From Bacteroidota bacterium (GTDB taxonomy: Bacteria > Bacteroidota > Bacteroidia > Bacteroidales > Tenuifilaceae), in contig JAKQEF010000124.1 in the NCBI GenBank assembly GCA_029558675.1, forward strand, positions 1 to 44,180: a stretch of DNA of 44,180 bases, written 5' to 3'. How positions within the stretch are numbered: the stretch's first letter is position 1; the number at the start of each line of letters is the position of its first letter. The position numbers and the translations under genes were made by a program. The notes below the pieces were generated by a model, which saw only the letters and a list, made by a program, of their open reading frames with translations, did not search any database and had not been told where the DNA came from. Shown here piece after piece: positions 1 to 8,598 of the stretch.

Positions 1-224
1 AAAAAAATAGGGATAAACGACTGTAATAGGCTGGGAGTTTTAATTCTGTCAGGCATTGTTCGGTTTGTATGGTCAAACTTGTAAAAAAGGCATGCCAATA
101 TACAATTTTTATCTTCCCTATTTGTAAATACCCTCATTAAATGATGTTAGCAAGGCAAGATTGATTATGGCATGTATTTTGAATAGTATGTTTTCGTGTT
201 CAAAACGACCAAATATTTTGAATA

Positions 225-812
225 ATGGACAAGCATATTGATTTCTTCAACATAAAGCATAAATGGGTTTCGCCCCGCGAGGGACGGATACTCATTGCCG
301 AGCCGGGTTTGATGGATCAATACTTCAAACGGTCGGTGATCCTTCTGGTTGAGCATAATGAAAAAGGAACTGTTGGCTTTACTCTAAACCGAATACTTGA
401 TATCAAACTAACGGAAATGATACCCGATTTCCCCGACTTCCCCGCTTTGATATCCATAGGCGGACCGGTTAGCCCCAACAGTATCCATTTCATTCACACT
501 CTGGGCAATCTTGTTCCTGACACATGTATCATTGCCGATGGCATTGGCTGGGGAGGAGATTTCGAAGCCATTAAGGCTTTAATAAAGCAGAAAAAAATCA
601 CGCCTCGTCAAATCCGCTTCTTTGTCGGCTATTCCGGCTGGGGGTCCAATCAGCTTGAAGGAGAACTGAAGGAGAACAGCTGGGTAGTTTCCGAACTGGA
701 CATCGTGCAAGTGATGGCAGGGAAGGATGACCTATGGTCGAAAACGGTAAAACAGCTTGGCCCAAAGTACAAGCCCTGGACCATCTACCCCATCAGCCCA
801 TCCTTGAATTGA
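225..812 (+). CDS. yqgE: YqgE/AlgH family protein (DUF179)
   Basis: The 195-residue product matches the YqgE/AlgH family in length and in its conserved features: the N-terminal GRILIAEPGLMD stretch at about residues 20-31, the VGFTLNR motif, the ISIGGPV segment, and the GYSGWGSNQLEGEL motif in the C-terminal half. No signal peptide or membrane segment is visible, so it should be cytoplasmic. The biochemical role of the family is not settled, and the AlgH name comes from alginate regulation in Pseudomonas. The start is the ATG at 225. The gene is alone on its strand, and its last 28 bases overlap the convergent aminotransferase-fold gene. The preceding 224 bases of the window hold no convincing gene. 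Confidence 0.93.
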   Translation: MDKHIDFFNIKHKWVSPREGRILIAEPGLMDQYFKRSVILLVEHNEKGTVGFTLNRILDIKLTEMIPDFPDFPALISIGGPVSPNSIHFIHTLGNLVPDTCIIADGIGWGGDFEAIKALIKQKKITPRQIRFFVGYSGWGSNQLEGELKENSWVVSELDIVQVMAGKDDLWSKTVKQLGPKYKPWTIYPISPSLN

Positions 813-1675
813 TTGGGAAAGGTATGGCGATTCAGCAGTAAACTCAACTCGCTGCTCACTTTATTGAAATACCTTTTGTGCCGTACTCCCACTATCCACC
901 GGATACCCGAAATGGCATCGGTAATGAAAACTTCATCGGCTTTAACCAGCATATCGGCATCAATTTGCGCCCGCGGGTAAATTTTATAGCCCCATTCCGC
1001 AGCCTTACCAACCAGCAACTGCCTTACTATGCCATCCTTGCAACCTTCGGTGAGGCAAGGGGTGTAAAGTTGATCTCCAAAAATCAAAAAAAGGTTCGAT
1101 GAAATGCTTTCCACCAACCGATTCTGCTCGTTGATCAGCAGGCAATCGTCAACGCCAAATTTATCCCTAAAAATTCCTGCCATTACATATAGTAACGAAT
1201 TGCTCGTTTCCAAAGCAGAAAGCACATTAATAGGTTTCTTTATCTCGGTATAAATATCGACAATGAGCCCCTTGGTATTGTATGGGTAAAAATCGTGGTC
1301 CAAAGGCGTTGAGTGCATTAATATGCTAACGGTATTATTGGCAGGAATAAAGTCCCTCGACGGATTTCTATAAACCGATAGCCTAATGGCAGTGCTCCGG
1401 TAATGCCTGTTCTTATTGAGCAACCTGCTAATCTCTTTGGCCAAAAAATCGGCTGAAAAATAGGCAGGGATGTCAAGATTCAGCATTTTCATGCCCCTAA
1501 TCAGCCTTTCGTAGTGCAAAGTAAGGTGTCGTCCTTCCGTGCCGTAGGCATGGATTGTTTCTAGCACTCCATCGCCATATACAAATAAACGATTATCGGC
1601 ATCCAATACAGGCTGATTGGAGGGGAAAAATTGGCCGTTGAGCCATATGTAATTACGTCGGTCTTTCTCCATCAC
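785..1675 (-). CDS. Class IV aminotransferase-fold protein, catalytic Lys apparently replaced by Glu
   Basis: The 296-residue protein has the fold-type IV PLP enzyme layout shared by branched-chain aminotransferase, D-alanine aminotransferase and aminodeoxychorismate lyase. Visible features are WLNGQF near the N terminus, the GDGVLETI segment at 34-41, HYERLIRGM at 54-62, and the VESISSNLF phosphate-binding segment at 188-196. At the position where relatives carry the PLP-binding lysine (E. coli PabC and IlvE both use Lys159), this protein reads ALETSNSLL with Glu156. If that alignment is right, it cannot form the usual Schiff base. The start is GTG at 1673-1675 or the adjacent ATG at 1670-1672. 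It is the last gene of a minus-strand operon, 12 bases after the NUDIX gene. The exact substrate class cannot be assigned. Confidence 0.85.
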   Translation of the reverse strand: MMEKDRRNYIWLNGQFFPSNQPVLDADNRLFVYGDGVLETIHAYGTEGRHLTLHYERLIRGMKMLNLDIPAYFSADFLAKEISRLLNKNRHYRSTAIRLSVYRNPSRDFIPANNTVSILMHSTPLDHDFYPYNTKGLIVDIYTEIKKPINVLSALETSNSLLYVMAGIFRDKFGVDDCLLINEQNRLVESISSNLFLIFGDQLYTPCLTEGCKDGIVRQLLVGKAAEWGYKIYPRAQIDADMLVKADEVFITDAISGIRWIVGVRHKRYFNKVSSELSLLLNRHTFPNQFKDGLMG

Positions 1676-1687
1676 ATAAACCTTCTA

Positions 1688-2125
1688 TCACTCCCACTGC
1701 CTATTCGCCACTTCGTCCACTACCTTCCTGAACACAATGGGTTGGATTGCGCCATAGGTCAAATTTAGCGGTATTTCATCGAAAAAATCGATCTCCTCGA
1801 TCTCCGAATCGGGTAGTGAGCCCAAAGTGGCAATGTGAGCATAGTATAAACGGCTACAGCTGGTACGATGGTTATACTCAATGAAACAATCGCAAATTGC
1901 CCTGAGGGAAAATTTCAAAGCCCCTGTCTCCTCCCTCAACTCTCTTTGGGCGGCCTCGTCCAGCGACTCGTTGGCCTCTATATGCCCTCCGGGCAACTCC
2001 CAAGTATCCCTGCCGTGAAGCCTCACCCATACCCATTTCTCCCTGTATCGTGAGATTACCGTAACAAAATTGAAATGATTGCATGCAGCGCCCAGCTTGT
2101 AAAAATTTATCTTGGGATTGGACAT
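1688..2125 (-). CDS. NUDIX hydrolase
   Basis: A 145-residue single-domain NUDIX protein. The full Nudix box is present at about residues 47-70: GHIEANE, then seven residues, then RELREETGA, which fits Gx5Ex7REUxEExGU. The glutamates of REXXEE bind the divalent metal for cleavage of a nucleoside diphosphate linked to another moiety. WELPGGHIEANES just before and within the box is typical of MutT-like or ADP-ribose-type members, but substrate cannot be read from sequence. It lies 33 bases after the rhomboid gene and 12 bases before the aminotransferase-fold gene, so it is probably co-transcribed with both. Start is the ATG at 2123-2125. Confidence 0.93.
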   Translation of the reverse strand: MSNPKINFYKLGAACNHFNFVTVISRYREKWVWVRLHGRDTWELPGGHIEANESLDEAAQRELREETGALKFSLRAICDCFIEYNHRTSCSRLYYAHIATLGSLPDSEIEEIDFFDEIPLNLTYGAIQPIVFRKVVDEVANRQWE

Positions 2126-2158
2126 GGAGAATAGTTTTAGATAGTTATATGCAGGGAA

Positions 2159-2779
2159 TCATCGCCCAATCAATCCGTTAATAAAAATCGAAACAAGCGA
2201 TGGATCAATTAACAATGGGTAGATAAACCCAAAAACGGCACCGGCAAAATGGGCGCTGTGGTTAATGCCATCGGATGCTTTCTTGCTCATGTAACGCGAG
2301 TAAATCAGGTAGGCCGCACCGAACACCACGGCAGGGATTGGTATTACGCCAAACAGGTACAAATTGTTCAATGGGTTGAAAAAAATATTAATAAACACCA
2401 CTGCCGACACAGCCCCCGAAGCCCCTACCCCACGGTAGTAAATAGTATCCTTATATTTTCGAACCGTAGAAAGGCACGAAATTACGATGCCACCAAAATA
2501 CAATGTGAGAAAATGGAGAACGGGAAATTTAATAACACCCATCTCTTTTAAATGGTCGAAAATTTCTTCAAGGTAAAGGCCAAACGATAGTAACACTAAC
2601 ATATTGACCAGCAGGTGAATTAAATCGGCATGAATAAAGGCATGCGAGAGTACCCGGTACCACTCCTTGTTGTGTACAATGTAGTATGGCCTCAGCAGCA
2701 ATTTCTCCATTAGCCTCTTATTATTCAGGGCTATAATGGATATAACAGCTGTAAATATGATTAATACTACCGTTGCCAT
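2159..2779 (-). CDS. Rhomboid-family intramembrane serine protease
   Basis: A 206-residue membrane protein with about six hydrophobic segments. Rhomboid signatures are present: HAFIHADLIHLLVNML at 47-62 (the His/Asn of the HxxxN type motif), GASG at 119-122 containing the nucleophile Ser121, and HSAHFAGAVFG at 174-184 with the likely catalytic His177. It would cleave substrates within the inner membrane. The reading frame is open further upstream to 2968, but that extension lies inside holA and has no hydrophobic or rhomboid character. The ATG at 2777-2779, starting directly before the first membrane helix, is therefore chosen. This leaves 28 bases after holA, consistent with an operon. Confidence 0.9.
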   Translation of the reverse strand: MATVVLIIFTAVISIIALNNKRLMEKLLLRPYYIVHNKEWYRVLSHAFIHADLIHLLVNMLVLLSFGLYLEEIFDHLKEMGVIKFPVLHFLTLYFGGIVISCLSTVRKYKDTIYYRGVGASGAVSAVVFINIFFNPLNNLYLFGVIPIPAVVFGAAYLIYSRYMSKKASDGINHSAHFAGAVFGFIYPLLIDPSLVSIFINGLIGR

Positions 2780-2807
2780 AGTAAAAACGTTGAGTAGAAG
2801 TTTAGAA

Positions 2808-3845
2808 TCAATGAATAATCTTAAAAACCAATTCCCGGAGAAGTTCGCCCTGGTCAACCGATTCGTTATTCCACCCTTTAGAGCGCATATCGTATTCCCT
2901 AAGCAATGCGAATACCTGCATACATTTTTGTTTCGTGTAAAGTCGTGCAGCTTGCCGGTATTCGGCAATGAAGAACGGGTTTACACCTAATTGTGACGAA
3001 ACATTCCTCTCGGACTTATCTTGAATAAAGTGGTACGTGAATATTTTTCTAAAGTATTGGTAAAGAGAAACAACCGTTGCCTGAATGGGGTTTGCAGCCG
3101 GATTGCTGGCAAAATAATTCACAATCCTGTTGGCTTTCAATACATCGCGTTGGGCAATGGCTTTATTTAGTTCAAACCTATTAAAATCCTTGCTAATGCC
3201 AATATTCTTCTCAATATGCTCTGGCGTAATGCGCTTGGTTTCAGTTGGGATGGTTACGATAAGTTTCTCCAGTTCGTTCACAATTTTACTCAAATCGTTT
3301 CCAAGGTAATCCCTTAGCAGTTCAGCCGAAGCAGGGGTTATGTCAATGCCTTTGTTCTTCAGGTATGTAGTAATCCAAACGGGTACCTGGTTGTCGTATA
3401 GCCGTTTAAAATCTACTGCAACCCCCGACTTGAGCGACAAATCAAAGATTTTTTTAGCCTTAGCCGTTAGGCTTGCCCCCGGGGCAAGTTTATTATTCAG
3501 TACGAGAATGGTTGTCTTTTGAGGTGCATTGAAATATATTTCCAGTTCGTCAATATTCTTCATTACCTGTGCTTCCTTAACTATAACCACCTGATAGTTG
3601 GACATCATTGGGTATCGACGGGCAACATCGATAAGGGCAGAAACAGAGACATCCCTTCCGTACAGTACTACCTGATTAAAGGCCTTTTCCGACTCCGACA
3701 GAACATTGTCAACTATGTAATCAGTAATCAGATCAATATAGTAGTACTCATCACCGGAAAGGTAGTAAACAGGCTTGTAAATCTTCTTCTTCAGCTCACC
3801 GATAATCTCCGAATAGGACTCCTCTATGCTCTTCCGTTTGGCCAT
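2808..3845 (-). CDS. holA: DNA polymerase III subunit delta
   Basis: A 345-residue protein with the HolA layout. The N-terminal AAA-type domain begins around KPVYYLSGDEYYYIDLITDYI, continues with the LYGRDV and VIVKEAQ strands, and is followed by a helical middle region (LRDYLGNDLSKIVNELEKL) and a C-terminal collar domain. The LSGDE and GNDLxxIxNELEKL motifs are typical of delta. The delta subunit opens the beta sliding clamp within the clamp loader. The frame is open to 3914, but the ATG at 3843-3845 is preceded by AAAGAGAA, a reasonable ribosome-binding site, and starts just before the conserved domain. The stop of the AMP nucleosidase gene is 10 bases upstream, so the two are surely co-transcribed. 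Confidence 0.93.
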   Translation of the reverse strand: MAKRKSIEESYSEIIGELKKKIYKPVYYLSGDEYYYIDLITDYIVDNVLSESEKAFNQVVLYGRDVSVSALIDVARRYPMMSNYQVVIVKEAQVMKNIDELEIYFNAPQKTTILVLNNKLAPGASLTAKAKKIFDLSLKSGVAVDFKRLYDNQVPVWITTYLKNKGIDITPASAELLRDYLGNDLSKIVNELEKLIVTIPTETKRITPEHIEKNIGISKDFNRFELNKAIAQRDVLKANRIVNYFASNPAANPIQATVVSLYQYFRKIFTYHFIQDKSERNVSSQLGVNPFFIAEYRQAARLYTKQKCMQVFALLREYDMRSKGWNNESVDQGELLRELVFKIIH

Positions 3846-3855
3846 GGTTCTCTTT

Positions 3856-4626
3856 TTAAAACCTAAGATGTTTAACCGATTGTCCGTGGTTTTTAAGCTC
3901 TTTGAGCGATTCAATCCCTATTTTAATGTGATCCTCAACGTAAAGTGAAGTAACCACTTTATCACTTTCTTTCGTTTTCACCCCGGTTGAAATCATGGGC
4001 TGATCGGATACCAGCAACAGTGCTCCCGACGGGATTTCGTTGGCAAAGCCAACGGTAAAAATTGTAGCGGTTTCCATATCAATGGCCATTGCCCTTGTCT
4101 TTCTGAGGTATTCTTTGAATTGGGCATCGTATTCCCAAACCCTCCGGTTGGTGGTTAACACTGTTCCTGTCCAGTAGTCGCGCTTAAAATCGCGGATGGT
4201 GGTGGAGACAGCCCTTTGCAGATTAAATGCAGGCAATGCCGGCACCTCAGGTGGCAGATAATCGTTGGATGTCCCCTCGTGCCGGATGGCAGCAATGGGA
4301 AGTATGAGATCGCCCAGGGCATTCTTTTTCTTAAGGCCACCGCATTTCCCCAAAAACAGAACAGCCTCGGGTTTTATGGCCATGAGCAAATCCATTACCG
4401 TTGCGGCATTGGGACTGCCCATACCAAAATCAATCATGGTAATGCCATCAGCAGTGGCACAGGGCATGTTTGCATGGGGATCGGCAATAATCGTGTCATT
4501 ATACTGAGTGAAATAATCCAGGTAGTTCCTGAAATTAGTCAACAGTATATATGATCCGAAATCCTCCAATTTTTGACCTGTATATCTTGTAAGCCAATTT
4601 GATACAATATCCTCTTTTGTCTTCAT
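3856..4626 (-). CDS. amn: AMP nucleosidase
   Basis: A 256-residue purine-phosphorylase-family protein of the short AMP nucleosidase type found in Bacteroidota. It hydrolyses AMP to adenine and ribose 5-phosphate in the cytoplasm. Recognised segments include FGSYILLTNF near the N terminus, ADGITMIDFGMGSPNAAT, the FLGKCGG glycine motif, LPIAAIRHEGTSNDY, and AIDMETATIFTVGF, which holds the Met-Glu pair that contacts the ribose in this superfamily. The ATG at 4624-4626 (MKTKED) is chosen. An in-frame TTG at 4656 would add ten residues and cannot be excluded. It is the first gene of the five-gene minus-strand operon, with a TAnnTTTG promoter element upstream at 4706-4713. Confidence 0.93.
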   Translation of the reverse strand: MKTKEDIVSNWLTRYTGQKLEDFGSYILLTNFRNYLDYFTQYNDTIIADPHANMPCATADGITMIDFGMGSPNAATVMDLLMAIKPEAVLFLGKCGGLKKKNALGDLILPIAAIRHEGTSNDYLPPEVPALPAFNLQRAVSTTIRDFKRDYWTGTVLTTNRRVWEYDAQFKEYLRKTRAMAIDMETATIFTVGFANEIPSGALLLVSDQPMISTGVKTKESDKVVTSLYVEDHIKIGIESLKELKNHGQSVKHLRF

Positions 4627-4705
4627 TTTTGGGCTTATTTGTAGTTTTTCATCCAATATGGAAAATCATCATATCCCTCTTAAGCAGGGGGAAGCATTTT
4701 GATAG

Positions 4706-4713
4706 CAAAAGTA
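4706..4713 (-). promoter_or_regulatory. Candidate -7 element for the amn-holA-rhomboid-NUDIX operon
   Basis: On the minus strand this reads TACTTTTG, an exact match to the Bacteroides-type -7 consensus TAnnTTTG. It lies about 80 bases upstream of the AMP nucleosidase ATG. No clear TTG -33 element is seen at the usual distance, so this is a partial match. Confidence 0.4.
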
Positions 4714-4799
4714 AAGATTATTTCTGACCTTTACGACACTGTTTCGCCTTGGAATTTTGCGAATCTACAATGATCAGGAATTTTTCAATGATTGGTTGA

Positions 4800-5261
4800 A
4801 TGGATACGGAGTTGAACCTACCCCCGTTCGAAGCGTTGATAAAAGAGAAGGAGGGGCAAAGCGTAATATTCGACACAATACGCAGGAAATACGTTGCGTT
4901 AACACCCGAAGAGTGGGTAAGGCAGCATTTTATCAACTTTCTCATAGCATATAAAGGGTTTCCAAACGGGCTCATGGCCGTGGAGCAGAAAGTGACAATT
5001 AACAGAATGTCACAAAGAGTTGACATAGTGGCATATAACAGAAAAGGCAAGCCCATCCTTGTGGTAGAATGCAAAGCGCCTGACGTAAAGCTTACGCAAG
5101 CCACCATCGGGCAAGCAGCCCGATACAATCTCCAATTACAAGCCGGCTACCTGATTATTACCAATGGGAAAAAGCATTTCTGCTGCCGCATCAATCTGCA
5201 AAATTCGGAATACGAGGTGCTTCAAAGGATACCCGATTACCAAGAGTTGGTTGAGGAGTAA
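4800..5261 (+). CDS. Orphan HSDR_N_2 (PD-(D/E)XK nuclease-like) protein
   Basis: A 153-residue protein made of one domain of the type I restriction R-subunit N-terminal kind (HSDR_N_2). The PD-(D/E)XK core is visible as RVDIVAYNRKGKPILVVECKA, with the Asp and the ExK pair that would bind metal, followed by QAARYNLQLQAGYLIITNGKKHFCCRI, typical of this family. No helicase, methyltransferase or specificity subunit lies nearby, so this is not part of a type I restriction system here. Such stand-alone genes are common in Bacteroidota and their function is unknown. The stop is 2 bases from the stop of the convergent acetyltransferase gene. Start is the ATG at 4800. Confidence 0.87.
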   Translation: MDTELNLPPFEALIKEKEGQSVIFDTIRRKYVALTPEEWVRQHFINFLIAYKGFPNGLMAVEQKVTINRMSQRVDIVAYNRKGKPILVVECKAPDVKLTQATIGQAARYNLQLQAGYLIITNGKKHFCCRINLQNSEYEVLQRIPDYQELVEE

Positions 5262-5263
5262 TC

Positions 5264-5827
5264 CTAACTGTGGCTTATATCATGCAATGGATTGATTGTC
5301 TGAAGCATGATCTCGTCTGCCCAGCCTGTGGCCGTTTTAATCCAATCCCTTTTTATTCCTACCTCAGTAAACCCGGCGTTTTTAAATAGCTGGAGGCTAA
5401 TGAAGTTGTCGTGCGACACATTGCAGTAAAGTTGGTGTAGCTGCAGGGTTTCGAAAGAGTAGTGCATAAGCAGTTTCAAAGCCTCGGTGGCATACCCCTT
5501 TTGCCGATACTCCTTATTGGCAATGAGAATGCCAACTCCAGCCCTCAGGTGAAAGGGGTCGAAATCGAAAAGGTCAACCGTGCCAACGGGGACAAGCATA
5601 AGCGAGCTCTGGGTTTTAGCTTCGATGATAAGCCTCAGCTGCTTTGCCTCCCAAATGTCCAGATGTGATGATTCGATGTATTTTTTTAGTATATACTTTG
5701 AGTATGGGGTGTGGGTATTGCTCACCTTCCATATCTCCATGTTGTTCTCCCACGTATAAAGCAACTCCAGATCGGAAGGTTCGGGAGCCCTTAGTTTGAT
5801 GAGATTGCTTTCAAGCGTATTCAGCAT
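5264..5827 (-). CDS. GNAT family N-acetyltransferase (RimJ/RimL-like)
   Basis: A 187-residue GNAT protein of the Acetyltransf_3 type. It opens with IKLRAPEPSDLELLYTWEN, typical of RimJ/RimL and SpeG relatives. The acetyl-CoA binding motif A is YRQKGYATEAL at about 112-122 (the Q/RxxGxG/A pattern), followed by LYCNVSHDNFISLQLFKNAGF, the common motif B. The acceptor could be a protein N terminus or a small amine and cannot be chosen from sequence. Its ATG at 5825-5827 lies 5 bases after the stop of the PorE-like gene, and AAGGAG overlapping that gene's end serves as its ribosome-binding site. The two are therefore translationally close and co-transcribed. Confidence 0.9.
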   Translation of the reverse strand: MLNTLESNLIKLRAPEPSDLELLYTWENNMEIWKVSNTHTPYSKYILKKYIESSHLDIWEAKQLRLIIEAKTQSSLMLVPVGTVDLFDFDPFHLRAGVGILIANKEYRQKGYATEALKLLMHYSFETLQLHQLYCNVSHDNFISLQLFKNAGFTEVGIKRDWIKTATGWADEIMLQTINPLHDISHS

Positions 5828-5832
5828 GTGTG

Positions 5833-8340
5833 TTACTCCTTATACCTAGTGACATTCATAACCAAAGCACCGGAAAAGCCCAGCTTCTGAATTTTTCCCA
5901 ACTCCTCTTTTGCAGCCTTTTCTCCCTTAAACTCCCCAAAGAGGTATTGATAAGCGCCATTTCCAATCTTTTCCTCTTTCACGTTAAGGCCTTTGAATAC
6001 CGCAAAATCTTCAATGGGTTCGTTGGATACCAACACTTGGATTGTGTAAATACCCTCGTTATTCCTTGCCATTCTTGGAATGATCTGTGGTGGCAGGTTA
6101 AGAATCGATTTCAGGTCGTTCTCTCCAACCAATGCAGAAGTGATGCACCCGGCATCAATGGCATAGTTAAGTAATTCTATGGCCTGCGATTTATGCTCGA
6201 ACGTACCAATGGTAAAGGCATACTGCCCCTTCACCCCTTCCAGTTTTCTAGTTTTCTGGCCAAAATACTCGGTAACTTTTGTTTCCAGCTCCTTACTGAT
6301 GGAATAATTGATTGGTGCCAGCAGAATGGTGTATGATTGTTGTCTTGGTTTCAGGTGCTCCGGTACGTGTATATCTTCCTGGATTTCAACGCCTCCATTT
6401 GACTTATACACAGATATTGCTGCTCGTCGGTTGAGGCTTCGCCCCTCCGGGTTATCTGTCCCGTCGGGATTTACATTGGTAGCCACCTCTTCGAAATCGC
6501 TTGCACCCCTCACAAGCATTCTCTCCCTGTCGATTCCTCGGGTGGCTAAAAAATCGATTACAGATTTTGCCCTACGCAGCGAGAGTTGATAATTATAGTA
6601 TGCAGATCCCTTACTGTCGGTGTGCCCACTGACCTCAATGGTTAGGCTCGGGTATTTATTCATCATTCCAAAAACCTTTTCCAGCTCGAAAATGGCCTCA
6701 CGGTTAAGCTTGTCGCAATCGAATTCGAAAAGGATACTTCGGATAACCAATACATCACCGGAAGCCACCTTTTCAGGGATCATCTGAATTTCAACATGAA
6801 ACGACGGCTGCTGGAAAGAATCGGGGATAAGGATAGGGATTTCTTTCTTTTTATAGCCTTCGCCTGTGGCAACTAATCGGTAAGATCCGGGCGTAACTTC
6901 AAAAAAAAAATTGCCGTTGTTCTCCTCAGGGTTTGTTTCGTGGATTATTTCGTTGGTTTCGAAATCCAGAAGGCGAAGTAAAAACTTATCAGCCTGAACC
7001 TCCATATTGTCACCAAGCTGTAATATCCCTTCCACATTAACAGCCATTTGATGGGAGTCTTTAATGGACATCAGGTACAGATTGCGTACGTTGGGGCTAT
7101 CCTTCTGGACCATGGTCACAAGAGCGCTATTGTTATCGAGCGGGAAGAACGACATATCGTCATCGGTTGTATTAATGGGATAGCCCAAATTAACGGGGGC
7201 CGACCACTGGTTATCGCCAATTTTTTCGGAGAAGAAGATATCGTATCCGCCAATGCTGCTATGCCCTTGCGAAATGAAGTAAAGGGTATTGCCATCGCGC
7301 GACAGGAATGGCGACTCCTCGTTGTATGGCGTATTGATGGTAGGCCCGATGTTCTGGGGCTCACCCCACTCGCCATTGGGCAGCAATTTGGAGTAGTAAA
7401 TATCGAGTGAACCATATCCGCCCTTACGGTTGCTCGAAAAAAACAGGGTTTGCCCATCGGGTGAGGTGGAAGCACTGGTTTCCCAATTGCGCGATGTGAT
7501 GGTTTTTCCCAGCTTTACAGCGGGCTGCCATTTGCCATTCTGGAAAGTACTTCTGTAAACATTGCCAATGCCCCTATCGTTTTTAAACAGGTAGAGTGTA
7601 TTCCCATCGGGGCTTAACGAAGTGGTAAAGACTTCCCCTTCTGCATTCAAATCAAGGGATATATTGATAGGTGGCCCCCAGGTTCCATCGCTTTTCTTAC
7701 GCGAAACGTAAATGGCATCATAAAACTTTTCTTTTGTGGTAAATGCCATGGTTTGCTCATCGGCCGACACCACCTGGCAGAAAATATACTTGTCGGTATC
7801 GAAAAGTTTTACCTGCTCTATGTCGATCTTCAAGGGTTGTTCCATCATTTTAATGGCTCTCTTGCATGCCTCTATCTGCTGGTCAACATAGTCGAGGCTA
7901 TAAACGTCCTTGGTATCGATCAACTCTCTGAATGTGCTGTATGCCCCGATAGCCTTGTCGATATTTTCAACCACCCTATATGCCTCTCCCAGGTAAAAAT
8001 AGGCATTTTTCGGGGCTTTAGTCTCTTTGTAGGATCCCTCAAGGTAGGTTGGAGTAATGTTCTGCACCGCCTGTTCAAGGTAGGGTATGGCCTTGTGTTT
8101 TTCCCCCGGAGTATTCAAGTAGCACAATCCAATCCTGTATTGCAAATTGGCATTGTCGGGTTTTTGTTCAAGTGCTTTCTGGTAAAGAGGGAGGGCCTCG
8201 GCAAAATCGTTAAAGAGGAAATAGTACTCTGCATCGGAAAAGATTGTTCGATAATCTGTTTCCTGAGCCTTGGTCGTTGCGATGGAAAAAAGCAAAAACG
8301 CAACTAACAACTGCCAAAAAATGAGGATTACTCTTTTCAT
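5833..8340 (-). CDS. PorE-like protein: TPR, PD40 propeller, CarboxypepD-like, OmpA and SPOR-like domains
   Basis: An 835-residue exported protein. In order: a signal peptide (1-25, ending TTKAQ); TPR repeats about 30-160; a PD40/WD40-like beta-propeller about 190-425 with repeated PDGNTLY/PDGQTLF and GGYDIFFS blades; a CarboxypepD regulatory-like domain about 435-525; an OmpA C-terminal peptidoglycan-binding domain about 535-645, with SGHTD at 571-575 and LNRRAAI at 637-643 holding the Asp and Arg that grip diaminopimelate; and two SPOR-like segments about 665-745 and 760-835. The TPR, propeller, CarboxypepD and OmpA order is that of PorE, the T9SS component of Porphyromonas that ties the outer-membrane complex to peptidoglycan. 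The SPOR-like tail is additional. It is the last of three tandem paralogues on the minus strand. Whether it acts in T9SS here is inference. Confidence 0.9.
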   Translation of the reverse strand: MKRVILIFWQLLVAFLLFSIATTKAQETDYRTIFSDAEYYFLFNDFAEALPLYQKALEQKPDNANLQYRIGLCYLNTPGEKHKAIPYLEQAVQNITPTYLEGSYKETKAPKNAYFYLGEAYRVVENIDKAIGAYSTFRELIDTKDVYSLDYVDQQIEACKRAIKMMEQPLKIDIEQVKLFDTDKYIFCQVVSADEQTMAFTTKEKFYDAIYVSRKKSDGTWGPPINISLDLNAEGEVFTTSLSPDGNTLYLFKNDRGIGNVYRSTFQNGKWQPAVKLGKTITSRNWETSASTSPDGQTLFFSSNRKGGYGSLDIYYSKLLPNGEWGEPQNIGPTINTPYNEESPFLSRDGNTLYFISQGHSSIGGYDIFFSEKIGDNQWSAPVNLGYPINTTDDDMSFFPLDNNSALVTMVQKDSPNVRNLYLMSIKDSHQMAVNVEGILQLGDNMEVQADKFLLRLLDFETNEIIHETNPEENNGNFFFEVTPGSYRLVATGEGYKKKEIPILIPDSFQQPSFHVEIQMIPEKVASGDVLVIRSILFEFDCDKLNREAIFELEKVFGMMNKYPSLTIEVSGHTDSKGSAYYNYQLSLRRAKSVIDFLATRGIDRERMLVRGASDFEEVATNVNPDGTDNPEGRSLNRRAAISVYKSNGGVEIQEDIHVPEHLKPRQQSYTILLAPINYSISKELETKVTEYFGQKTRKLEGVKGQYAFTIGTFEHKSQAIELLNYAIDAGCITSALVGENDLKSILNLPPQIIPRMARNNEGIYTIQVLVSNEPIEDFAVFKGLNVKEEKIGNGAYQYLFGEFKGEKAAKEELGKIQKLGFSGALVMNVTRYKE

Positions 8341-8458
8341 GGTTAGTAGTACTTAGGGTTATGTAATTGCAAACAGGGTGTCAACCAACTATATATCAAT
8401 ACAATAATTAATATCAAGCGCTTTTTTATCCAGTATCCTATTGAATATTCATTAAAAA

Positions 8459-8466
8459 CAAATATA
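8459..8466 (-). promoter_or_regulatory. Candidate -7 element for the PorE-like gene
   Basis: The minus strand reads TATATTTG, an exact TAnnTTTG match, in the 258-base AT-rich gap between two propeller genes. It implies a leader of about 110 bases. No convincing -33 element is visible. Confidence 0.35.
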
Positions 8467-8598
8467 AAAAAAAAACCATTATTCCGGCTGATTATTTCCA
8501 TGAAAATGGGTAATTGTTAATAAATTGATAATATCCAATCCCCCAAGCAGAAAGCTTGTTAAAAATCGGGATTATTTTCAGTGTTTCAGATAAATGAA

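Noticed and set aside
1-224. Possible gene before yqgE
   Set aside because: Only short open frames are present and none has a start signal or recognised motif. A near-promoter TATGTTTT at 186-193 is too weak to report.
2780-2968. Longer start for the rhomboid protease
   Set aside because: The extension lies within holA, has no hydrophobic or conserved content, and the ATG at 2779 precedes the first membrane helix.
4718-5128. 136-codon minus-strand ORF
   Set aside because: It is antisense to the HSDR_N_2 gene, which has clear family motifs; the antisense frame has none.
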